Positions 10,561 to 23,143 of a DNA stretch of 64,000 bases are shown here, in pieces. Source of the DNA: Carnegiea gigantea. Lineage: Eukaryota; Streptophyta; Magnoliopsida; Caryophyllales; Cactaceae. The position numbers were made by a program, and so were the translations under genes. Location of the stretch: contig JAKOGI010000083.1 in the NCBI GenBank assembly GCA_029747015.1, positions 897,501-961,500 on the forward strand, written 5' to 3'. Numbering within the stretch: the first letter of the stretch is position 1; each line of letters begins with the position of its first letter. The notes under the pieces are model-generated. The model did not search any database. It was not told where the DNA came from and was given only the letters and a program-made list of their open reading frames with translations.

Positions 10561-12330
10561 GTTCATCACTGACATCAAGTTCGAGGCCAATTAAAAGGAA
10601 GCCAAATGAAAGAATATTATAGACGTACAAAATATTACAATTACTTATTAATTATAACATCAAAATTTTAGATTATTATAGAGTAATATTATTTAAAATG
10701 CAATGAGACGTATTCAATTCACTATGAATATAATGGTATGACTTGCACATTTTTAATACTTGTGTTATTCTGAACTGATTTTCTCAGCACTAGTTATTTC
10801 ATGCCCATTTCAAAAATTGTTCCATTTATAACTTATATATGACATTATTTTATGATAATGAATTTCGGAAAGAACGTTATTTGGTTGGGTTAAACAAATA
10901 ATGACTTTCATATAACAATATTATTGTCATCATCATCATGCTCGTCAGCATATTATCATTATTGTGATTATTATTATTATTACCATATGGAACCTTCTAT
11001 TACAATTATAGTGCATCATAAACAGAATCAAAATTAGGGCCATTAAGTCGGGGTTAACCAAAAAAAAAAAAAAAAAACCAATTCTATTCATTCCATAAGT
11101 CTAATCCGACCGGACTTAAAACTGAATCAACTATAACTTTAACAAACCGAGTTCATATCATGGTCAACCTTAATCTCACTTGACCAATCTGCTAGTATAA
11201 ATGAGACCATATTGCATCCAATCTAGTCCATTAGCCACAGCTACTCATAGTCGGATTGTTAGATATGCCATATTCTGGCTATTGCTACTAAATGTACTAG
11301 GGCCATTTTGTTTGTGATTCTGACAATTGAAGACTAGGAAGCGCTTAGGAGTGTAAGAGCCTAGCTACAAATTAAAGGTCCTTCATTATGTGGGGACCGA
11401 TCTCAGTCGGTTGATGGAAAAAAGAAAAAAAAAAAGAAATATATTTTTAAAACTGATTAAATAACATATTAATGACATTGGACCCAGAAAATAACAAAGT
11501 ACCTTATTCATTTGGTCAATTCAATCAACTAGCCAGCTAGTGGAATCCAACATTATTGTTACAGTGACTGGGGCTCGTTAAGGTGGAATGGATGGGATCT
11601 CAACGTGATGCCTGGTCCCTGTGAGGTTACATGAAGCCTAGGGGAAGGGCCGTGTTCATTTTCTCATGCCATCTCATTTTTATTATGAACAAAGAGATTA
11701 TATGATATTAGTTATTCAATTGGTAAAATATTTGAAAATTATTATTAAAAATTTGAATTTGAATTCCGTTTATATCAATCTTTCCGCTACATTTACACAT
11801 AAAAAATCAAATTATAATATTTGACTTATATATACTTCATCTGTCCTTAAATAATATAGTCCATTTAAAAATTATAAATTTTTTAATCTTGCAAAAAGTA
11901 GACTTTTTGTTTTAAGATAGATTACTTTTGTCTTGTTGGCTTTCCCTTACAATCTAGCACGTACTCCAAATAGAGTCTCTCCTGTTTTTTTTTTTTTTTT
12001 AAAAATATACAAAAACCTCTTGTCTATCCCACGAAAAACCCTAACATCTATTTATTCCAATAAAGAGCTATCATCACCTGTAATTCTAACCGGTAAGTTT
12101 CAATGTTCTTACATACTTCTCAAAGTCTTATTTAGTTCTAGGAGTTTGATTCATTGCCTTTTTTTGTGCGATTTTTCATAAATTTGTAAATTTGGAGAGC
12201 TATTTTTTTATGGAGTACGATTAAAACTGACTCAACAACAGAACTTCATATGATTTCACTATGACAATCTCCATTTCAAATATAATTTATCATGTCAAAT
12301 AGGCACATACTCCGTGAAGTTTTACTATAA
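10561..12330. other. AT-rich intergenic DNA
   Basis: No gene found. There is a poly-A run near 11059-11075, an ATT/ATC-rich microsatellite-like patch at 10920-10985, and a T15 run near 11986-12000. Short open frames have no recognisable domain. Confidence 0.5.
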
Positions 12331-12456
12331 CTCGCCAACATTCGAAAAATATGTATTGAATTTGAAGAACATGATTGCTAGCAAGAGTAATATATATTAT
12401 TCTTGCTAGCAATCATGTTCTTCAAATTCAAGACATATTTTTCGAATGTTGGTGAG
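12331..12456. repeat. 126-bp near-perfect palindrome (hairpin)
   Basis: The left arm 12331-12393 and right arm 12394-12456 are reverse complements without gaps. There are only three departures: G12334 opposite T12453, A12355 opposite G12432, and G12387 opposite T12400. The first and third would be G-U pairs in a plus-strand transcript, so a plus-strand RNA would form a 63-bp stem with one A-G mismatch and essentially no loop. The symmetry stops at 12331/12456. No target duplication or transposon terminus is obvious. It could be a small-RNA (MIRNA or inverted-repeat siRNA) locus or a foldback element. Confidence 0.85.
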
Positions 12457-13393
12457 ATTAGAGCTAATCAGCAGGTATTTACCTTAGTTTTATGGAAGTA
12501 AGGATTTATTTTGATGTCTGATATTTATTTTTATTAGGAGATATTCATTGTAGATGCCCGACCCAAGACCTTTTATTAATGAACTTTTCATTTTTCTTAT
12601 AAAAACAAGGATGGGTTACTTCTTTGACAAAGAACAATTTGATCTCACAAAAAAGTAACCTATTTGTTTTAAGATGAATTATCCTTTTAGAATGAAGTAC
12701 TGTTTCCCAAAAAAAAAATCTCTAGTTTTGCAATTGTATATTGTCCACCCATGAGTGTTAAGCATCCTTGCATGGTATATGCTCCTTAATATGGTATTAT
12801 TTTTTACTTTTCTTTAAACCTTTTATTTTCTTTTGTTTCTCTTTTGTGTTCTATAGAGTAGGTATACATATATACTTGGGAGTTGAGGAGTATAGGTAAA
12901 ATTATACGGAAATTTTTGGCCTATCAAGCAGAGTAGACAAGGAATAGAGGCCCCCTCCCTTTCTTTGGAAAAATCCCAAAACTCCCCCTATTTTGGCTTG
13001 TCCCCACTTTTAATTTCAGACTATATATCATATGATCCGTGAACATTCAAAATGTAAGAATTTGGATAGTATCTCATAAGATTGTGAATACATGCTCTAT
13101 ATAGAAACACTAAATAAATCCCTTTAGTTATAGTGATAAATAAGTATATGCAGTACCATTCTTTAAACTTGATTTTTGCTAATGGAGCGTAATTGCCAAT
13201 AATTCAGCGATTTAAGATTTTTGCCATCTACTATTTTAATTTGAGTTTAATAAAAATAAAAGCTTTTGAATCTATGTTTTCTCTTTATTTAAGTGCATTC
13301 AAATAGTCTCGAATAACCATATTATCTATAATTTCGTCTTAACAAATCAATCATGTCTATCTAAATAATAAAAGAATCACATGTGTAATGTTA
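12457..13393. other. AT-rich intergenic DNA before the Helitron
   Basis: No gene or repeat terminus seen. The last base, A13393, is the A of the A/T target site into which the Helitron appears to have inserted. Confidence 0.5.
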
Positions 13394-13396
13394 TCT

Positions 13397-14569
13397 ATTA
13401 TAATATAAAAGAAATGTTTGGTTGACTTGCATGAGAGTGATTTTAGGAGGTTGACTTAATTACAACCCTTGATCAAATACTCTGTCAAATCTCAGCCATC
13501 AATCAAAAATTTAATTATTTTTTAAAAAATAAAAAGTTGTATTGGGTGCATTAGGTCCCAGGTTCGATTCCCTTCTCCCCCATTGTATTGCCCTTTGTGT
13601 CTCCTACGGATCCAAAAAAAATTCATTAGTAACTTCCTTGATTCTCTCTCTCTCTCACATTAACTCCTTGAGACCAACTTCTCAAAAAATTCCCCATAAT
13701 GTTTTCCCTCAATTCAAACATAAACTTAGGGCTCATTTATGATAGGTAAATGGTAGGATCTATATCATCAATCAACCAAGTGTAAAATCAGATAATAAAA
13801 GTTTTACATATTTACTTTTAAAGTGAGTACTATCTTTATTTTTAAACTTATTATTTTTTGTTATTCATAAATTGATTAGTATGTTGTTAAAAATATTTTA
13901 ATAATTATAATATAAAAGAAATGTTTGGTTGACTTGCATGAGAGTGATTTTAGGAGGTTGACTTAATTACAACCCTTGATCAAATACTCTGTCAAATCTC
14001 AGCCATCAATCAAAAATTTAATTATTTTTTAAAAAATAAAAAGTTGCATTGGGTGCATTAGGTCCCAGGTTCGATTCCCTTCTCTCCCATTGTATTGCCC
14101 TTTGTGTCTCCTACGGATCCAAAAAAAATTCATTAGTAACTTCCTTGATTGTCTCTCTCTCTCACATTAACTCCTTGAGACCAACTTCTCAAAAAATTCC
14201 CCATAATATTTTCCCTCAATTCAAACATAAACTTAGGGCTCATTTATGATAGGTAAATGGTAGGATCTATATCATCAATCAACCAAGTGTAAAATCAGAT
14301 AATAAAAGCTTTACACATTTACTTTTAAAGTGATTGAGACCAACTTCTCAAAAAATTTCCCATAATATTTTCCCTCAATTCAAACATAAACTTAGCGCTC
14401 ATTTATGATAGGTAAATGGTAGGATCTATATCATCAATCAACCAAGTGTAAAATCAGATAATAAAAGTTTTACACATTTACTTTTAAAGTGAGTACTATC
14501 TTTATTTTTAAACTTATTATTTTTTGTTATTCATAAATTGATTAGTATGTTGTTAAAAATATTTTAATA
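13397..14569 (+). repeat. 507-bp tandem repeat plus a 159-bp nested duplication
   Basis: The unit at 13397-13903 is repeated at 13904-14569 with an offset of exactly 507 and very few differences. Within the second unit a 159-bp block (14175-14333) is duplicated again at 14334-14492, which makes it 666 bp long. Each unit starts with the Helitron 5'-terminal words and carries a B-box-like GGTTCGATTCC (13561 and 14068). The two 66-aa open frames in the units are copies of the same non-coding text. Confidence 0.92.
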
Positions 14570-14928
14570 AAAGATACAAATTTATAGAATAAGAATTTGT
14601 GTTATACATAAAATCCAAATAAACAATATTTCCAATTTTTGTATAAATTAAATACTGTCAATAGTCTATCTATATGCTTTCATTTATACCCAAAAAAGAT
14701 AACCTATAAAAATTCCATTTTATAGTGCTTAGGGAAATTTCATAAATTATAGATACAATATAAATAAACAATCAAAACTCATCAACATTAACAAAGCGTC
14801 CGAATTCACGCCCAAACAAAAACAAAAAAACATTGTAGATTGAGTATTATTACAATTCGTACTACTTAATTATATTATACCTCGAGACCATGCATTGTAC
14901 AGACAACTTCCCCGCGCCCCCCCAACAC

Positions 14929-14931
14929 ACA

Positions 14932-15024
<93 letters not shown>
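14929..15024. repeat. TATATG/TA/CA compound microsatellite
   Basis: (TATATG)n followed by (TA)n and (CA)n. Tyr-Ile-rich open frames over it are microsatellite artefacts. Confidence 0.95.
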
Positions 15025-15025
<1 letters not shown>

Positions 15026-15040
15026 AATTTATATACAAAT

Positions 15041-16984
<1,944 letters not shown>

Positions 16985-17038
<54 letters not shown>

Positions 17039-17041
17039 TAC

Positions 17042-17098
<57 letters not shown>

Positions 17099-17112
17099 TA
17101 TATATATATATA
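16985..17112. repeat. (TA)n-(GA)n-(TA)n compound microsatellite
   Basis: TA repeats to about 17034, a second TA run to 17060, (GA)18 at 17061-17096, then TA again. GT/CA-rich text follows to about 17225. Confidence 0.95.
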
Positions 17113-17617
17113 CACGTGGGTATGTAAGTATGTATATATATGTGCGTATGTGTGTGTGTGTGTGTATGAATGTATGTATGTGTGTAGTTACGTGGGTATG
17201 TAAGTATGTACAAACACACACACAGTTATATGCAAATTTTCAAGACAATTTAGAAATAACAAATAATTTTTCTATAAAGGTTATAGAGAATTGACATTAA
17301 TAATAATGTAATGTTATTCTTAAAATATCCATTTTATTATTTAAAAATTCAAATCTGATGCAATATTGGGGTATATACCCAAGAAAACATGTATGCTTGA
17401 AACCTCTTTTTTTTTTAAAATTGCCTCAATGAAAAAAAAAGTAGTTGTGATAGTGTTTTCGCTACTTACCCCAATTCTTTTGAGTTAGACTAAAATTTTT
17501 ATTATTTCTTTATATCAATTGATTGACGTCGACCCAACAATTATTCAACGACACTTTTAAAGTACCATTTACTTATTCAAAAATTTAATCCCGGAGCAAC
17601 GCACGGGTCTTAGCTAG

Positions 17618-19096
17618 TATAACTAAAATAAATTGCACATAACACGATGCCTTTATACTATCTATGAATATTTATAACCTTACATTATTTAATATAATAA
17701 TTTTCACTTATCTAATGCATGATAGAATTTTTTTTTAATCAAAATGATATATCAATTTTTAAACTAATTAATTAAATTAAGACAAAAATTTTACCGTTGT
17801 TAAAAACATTTATCTTTCATCCTTTCCTTTTCTGAAGCAAAGGACCTTCATTTGCATATATATTGGCGAAAGATCGCATGGATTGGTTACTTTAAGAAAT
17901 TTCTATCTTATGTCTCAATATATATGTAATAAATATATTATCTGAAAAAAAACCTTTTCATCATCCACCAAAATAAATTAACTATTTTGATAAATAATAG
18001 TCTAGAAGTCCAATATAATTTTAAGTCAACAATTGAAGTATATGAAGCTAATATAGCCACTACTGCACCTTTATCCATAAATTGTGAAATACAAATTTTA
18101 GATTCCATCATTCCTTACCCTGTCACTCCCTAACTATAACAACACTACCTTTTAAAAGGGGAAAATTTTGTTACAATTACCTAAGGTTAACATAATAAAA
18201 TTGATCCATACATAATAAGTTAAATGAAGAAGCCTCAGTTACAAATATCCATTAATTACAAAAGTTTGATTCAAAGAAAATTAAAATATCATTAATTAAA
18301 TATACTTCCCTACAGAAATATGAAAAGTATCAAAATGTTAAGGAAAATTAGAGAGTTGAAAGGCATTTCATATATGCTTAATTAATATTATGACTACAAC
18401 TAAAACCTAATTTTTTTAATTAAGTTGGCAAACTAAAATATTTGTAAAATATATATTAATGAAACTATAATAAAATAATTTTAATTTAAATCATAATTTT
18501 TCAAAATGATTTGTCTAATATTATTGATCTATTATTTTACGGTTATACTTAGTATATTAGAATTATGAATATAAAATTTACATAGGTTTTTAGAAGATAC
18601 TGACACTTAATTTATTTTTTTTAAAAAGATGAAACATAAAATTGAAAACTTAGTAACTTTTTCAATGCAAAGTAAAAAACCTATAAATTGAACGCCTGCA
18701 TTAATGGGATCTAATTACTTTTGCTAATACATCTCAATTACCATCTAAAATCAACAATTTAGAAAAGAGAAAAGAAAACAATATTCACATCCAATGAGTG
18801 ATCAACAAGTGTCTAGTCAAGGTGTGATCACTCAATTTTAAGTATAATTATTATATAGATAGATTATATAGATAAGAAGACTAGATCTTAAAAAGGTAAA
18901 ATTTATAAAATGTTTTTAAATTATCTTAATAAAATGCTTCTTTAAAGTATCTTAAAATTAATAAATTTTGGTGCTTTATACGCATTTGGAGATCATAATT
19001 GTTGTTTTAGGGGTTTTATTTTGTTGTTTGGTTGGGGCTTTTTTTTCCTTTTCTTTTTCCCCTTTATGGCTTGTTGTTGAACTAGAGAGTAGAGAT
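17618..19096. other. AT-rich intergenic DNA
   Basis: Very AT-rich with no gene recognised. The end is a T-rich run that is the tail of the SINE described next. Confidence 0.5.
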
Positions 19097-19232
19097 TTTT
19101 TTTTTTTTTTTTTTTTGATTCAAATGAGCCACGAAGGTAATATAATACAATAAGGAGAGGGAAAATTGAACATGAGATCTAATGTGCTCAGGACCTCAAT
19201 CTTAACCACTTAGCTAAGATGTCGAGGTAAAG
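19097..19232 (-). mobile_element. tRNA-derived SINE
   Basis: Read on the minus strand, the head near 19230 is followed by a perfect RNA polymerase III A box, TAGCTAAGTGG (19216-19206). A B-box-like TGTTCAATTTT follows near 19172-19162. The element ends in a long poly(A), seen as a T run at about 19097-19118. Size of about 130 bp, internal promoter and poly(A) end are the hallmarks of plant SINEs. A short degenerate direct repeat (AGAGATT-like) lies on both sides. Confidence 0.65.
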
Positions 19233-19539
19233 ATGAGAGATTCTAAACTACCATAAAGTTTGCATTGTTGCATGCATGCTTATACGTACGTCGAATAATA
19301 TCTTTGTTTATATTTCCTTTATAATCTTCTATATATGATTGTTTCAGCAGTTATCTAAACTTTTCAACTCTTGGTACTAATTAAAGTGTAGTAATGGTTA
19401 CTTTTTCCTCTAACTCTCTTCTTAATCGCTAAATTTATAGTCTAAACATTTATTTGATTTTCTCAGTCTAAATGCACATGTTTAACAAGGAAACTAACAG
19501 ACAAATATAATGGTATCATACAAGTGGTAATTTGTAGCA

Positions 19540-20830
19540 CACCTAAACCTAGCAAACCTAACCCGATTCGATTGATCCTACCCGAACGACCCGAAACCAG
19601 ACCGAACCAACATTCTAAAGAGTTGAACTGATCTCGACCCCAAACCTGAAATTGAACCAACTCGAAACCGTATTGATCCAATTTGACCTGAAATCTGAAA
19701 TGACCCGAACTGAATCTGAGTCAACTCAAAATCTTATTGGCCCGATGTATACTCGAACCCGAAATGACCCGAATCCGAAATGACCCGAATCAAATGAAAC
19801 CGGAACCGGCTCATACCTGAAGTAATCCAACTTGAACGCAAATGACCCGAACCCAAACTAACCCGAATTTAAGTTTGATCTGACCAGATTCTAATCCAAT
19901 CCAATTCAAACTTATAGTAGTGTGATGATACTAGTCACACAGTTTCACTTGGTATTTAGCATGTGGAGGCGAAAGCAAATGAACAAACCGTACTTTGAAC
20001 AAATGAGATAATACATTTGCAATTTTGGAAGAAAATGACTCAATAAAGATTTGACTCATTTGAGTAACAAAAATGGAAATAAAGGATCAAGTCGTTAAAG
20101 TTATTTTATGGTTATATTGATTAGGCACATGCCTTCTAGTTATTCTTCTTAATTTTTGATTTGATGGTGAGAGAAAGGGGAATTTATAACACTATCTGTT
20201 CATCTACTTGATTAATTCCCTATGTGATGCATTGAGAGTAACCCCATTGAAACTAAATGTTGGATGAATTGGAAGGATAGAATTTATACCCGACCAAAAA
20301 TTCAAGTTACCAATTTTTTGCACGATTAAAAATTAATCCAATTAAAATATAATCTTCGACAAATCAGAAGGAGATTACTGACCCAATTGAAATTCATGGC
20401 CACATAACCTCCTTCTAAGTCATCCAAAATTTATGGCATATGTGATCGTGTGAGATATCAAACTCAGACCACATGTAAACTGACCCAATTGAAATACAAG
20501 CCAACCTAAAAGTAACCCGATCGGATTTCAACCCGATCCGAAATTAACCCGAACCTATAATTGAAACCTACCTGAACCAACTTTGACCTGACTTGTACTC
20601 AAATCGACCCGAATGAACTTGATCCAAAGTTGACCCGATCCGTACTCCACTCGAATCGTATCCGAACCGGAACTGAACTTGATAAACTCGAATTTAACCC
20701 AGACCGGACTTAACCCAAATCGAACATAAACCCAAACTGAAATTGATCAATTCGAACTTAACTCGACCCGAAACCAAAGCGAACTTAACCCGATCCGAAC
20801 CCGAACCGAATGACCAATTTGTTAGGTCTA
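19540..20830. repeat. ACCCGAA-type degenerate repeat field
   Basis: Two blocks (about 19545-19905 and 20455-20820) are packed with variants of ACCCGAAC, TTGACCCGA and CCAACTCGAA. Unique-looking AT-rich sequence lies between them. The units are irregular in spacing and drifted, so this is not a clean satellite. Confidence 0.65.
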
Positions 20831-20954
20831 AGCACACCATTGATTATGCTCATAATGATTGGTTATTTTAATTAATTGACTGTGCCTAACTATCAAAAAG
20901 ATCGTGTTTATATCCTCTCCGATATTTTAGGCTCATTCTTTTAAATTTTCTTGT

Positions 20955-20971
20955 CCCCCCCCCCCCCCCCC
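20955..20971. repeat. C17 homopolymer
   Basis: Seventeen C in a row within AT-rich DNA. One of about ten G or C runs of at least ten bases in the window. Confidence 0.9.
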
Positions 20972-21174
20972 AAAAAATTTCTTCTAAACTAAACTAAAAA
21001 CTTCAATGGTGATCCAATTTTCATTGAGTTTCTTCTAAACCAAACTTAAAACACTAACTCATTAATTTCAGGCTCATTCTTTTAAATTTTCCTGTCTACT
21101 CAATCATTCCCCCCCCCCCTTCTTCTATACTAAACTTAAAACTTCAACATTAATGGTCATCCAATTTTCATTAA

Positions 21175-21570
21175 GGTTTCGTTTGCACGTTGAAAAATTT
21201 GGTGGAAAGAAAAAAAATTAGAAAAGTTACTTTTTTTCTTGTGTTTGGTTTAGAGAAAATCACAACGAAAAAAACTATGGAGGAAACTTAGGTGGAAAAA
21301 TTGTTAGAAACAAGTGGAAAAATTTTCCTCATAAAATTGCGAGGAAAGTTTGAGGAAGATTCTCAGCCTTCTCCGACCTCACGTTGTTTAGATGACATTA
21401 ACATGATTCAAGTAATTCATCAATATTCAAATTTTTCATCCAAATTCTTATATTTTTTTCTCAATCCAAACAAAAGAAAAAAACTCATTTTCTCTTCACT
21501 TTTATTTCCTTCACATTTTTTTTCTTTCAACTTTTCTTTCCACCAAATTTTCTGAGGTCCAAACGGAACC
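21175..21570. mobile_element. Tourist-like MITE with TAA duplication
   Basis: The terminal inverted repeats are GGTTTCGTTTGCACG on the left, and GGTTCCGTTTGGACC read inward from the right. TAA lies on both sides (21172-21174 and 21571-21573). A 3-bp TAA/TTA duplication and GG-starting ends fit the PIF/Harbinger (Tourist) group. The interior is purine-rich on the left and T-rich on the right. The 87-aa frame inside has no recognisable domain. Confidence 0.75.
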
Positions 21571-21600
21571 TAAGTTTCTTCTAATCCAAATATAAGCAGG

Positions 21601-23143
21601 GTTTATACCCACTATTTTTTCTTCATATAATCTTTTTATAATTGTAAAATGAGTTCTGCTAAATTTCCCATTCAGGGTAAGGCCAGAAAGGGTATACGGA
21701 TCACAGTTGTAACAAGAGATGAAGACATCTCATTTACAAGAAAAATGCCTACTCTTAAGGTCGAACCTGATATCTTCTAAATGGAAGGCAGCTCAGAAGT
21801 CACTAAAACTATAACTCATTGATTTTTTTTTTAATCAATTAACATAATGCATGAAATATCAGTATACATGTCGTAGAATTACAAATTTATTGTATTAATA
21901 ATTAAAACAATCCTTCAACAATTAGATGGTAATTTAATAAGTAAGACTAGACAACGAATATATCATATGTCATTTTTTGCCCTTTTCATTTTACTATTAC
22001 GACCTTTGAGCTTCTGCATTTTTTGTTTTATATGGGTAAATATGTCCAATTCATTAGGCCCCTATCTTAGGGGGTCACCAATGGACCACAAGGGGCGAGG
22101 AGGGATGAAGGTACCAAAGCCCAAGCAACAAGCCCAAGAACAAATGGTTTTTCATGTTGTCAAAGAATTGAACAATGAAAATAGATGGCGAGTGCTGAAG
22201 GAATATCAATATCGAGCCGAGAACTTGGTATTTTATTTAGTTATTCAGTCAAATCAATGATTCGTTATTGGAGCAGATAGCAACAACCAAGCCCAACCGC
22301 ACAGTTGTACACAAAGCACAACATATGCATCTCCCTCAAGTGGAACCCTGATAAAAAGCGTGGGAAAGATTACATTTGCCATCAGACCAGGTGCTCTTCA
22401 ATAACTTTGAGCTTTTAAATGCGCTTAACACAAACTTATCTTTTTTTGTTTTTGGGGGGGGGGGGGGGGAGACACATGTTGAATTATTTGCAAAGAAGAC
22501 AAATTGTTAGGGTAAAGCCCACAAGGAAAGAAATTGACTAGAGATTTGTTTCTTAAGATAAGTGTTATTTCTTTTTCCATCTTTTAGACTATTCTGATTC
22601 TCCTTCGCTTTTACTTTAACCCCTTATCCTATTAGCCTACACCCTCTCTTTTGGGACTCAAAATTTGCGTCCCCAGTTAATTAACTACCCTTGGAATTAT
22701 TACCATCCACCCATCTATGAGAGGTGTCTAATCCTTTTCTATTAATACAAACAAATCATTTTTAGGCACCAAACAGTATCATTATAAAGCAAGAACTATG
22801 ATTCTTTCAAAAAGCCGCATACATTCCCACTCTCTCGCTATTTCACCCACCACCGTCTTTTTCTCATCAATCATTATCCCCATGGGGGCCCTGTAATTTC
22901 CAAAATATTAAAAAATAAAAACCCAAAAAATTATTCTATCTTGAGTTCAATTAACTCACGACTAGTCCCCCCCCCCCACCCTCCTTTAAAAAAAAAAAAA
23001 AAAAAAAAACAGAGCTCGTGTTCAATAAAAGGTCCCCTTCCTAGCCACCTGAAACTCTCTCTCTCCCTCTCCCTCTCCTACCACCATCCTAGAGAGAGAA
23101 GATCTCAAAACCAAAAAAAAAAAAAACAAAAAAAGAAGCAAAA
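21601..23143 (+). other. Upstream region and 5' UTR of the PGDH gene
   Basis: No other gene seen. A small frame at 21649-21780 (43 codons) and one at 21967-22260 have no recognised domain. G16 lies at 22454-22469, C10 at 22968-22977, and CT-rich text at 23055-23078. The A-rich leader ends in AAAAATGGCT, a good plant start context. Transcription start and TATA box were not placed. Confidence 0.45.

Larger units (their letters stand above)
20929..21600 (+). repeat. 141-bp tandem duplication, second copy split by a MITE
   Basis: AGGCTCATTCTTTTAAATTT starts at 20929 and again at 21070. Both copies include a long C run and then TTCTTCTA...AAACTTAAAA. The second copy reads through to 21174 and, after the MITE, resumes at 21574 with GTTTCTTCTAA. 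That continues exactly as the first copy does at 21028. Confidence 0.8.

Noticed and set aside
13542..14249. Two nearly identical 66-codon frames
   Set aside because: They are the same non-coding text in two copies of the 507-bp tandem repeat, with no codon bias or domain.
19463..19681. 72-codon minus-strand frame as a gene
   Set aside because: It translates the ACCCGA repeat field.
21649..21780. 43-codon frame MSSAKFPIQGK... as a small gene
   Set aside because: No recognised family, no evidence of transcription, and it sits between a MITE and AT-rich DNA.
21967..22260. 97-codon plus-strand frame as a gene
   Set aside because: The hydrophobic N-terminal part is T-rich DNA and the rest matches no domain I know.
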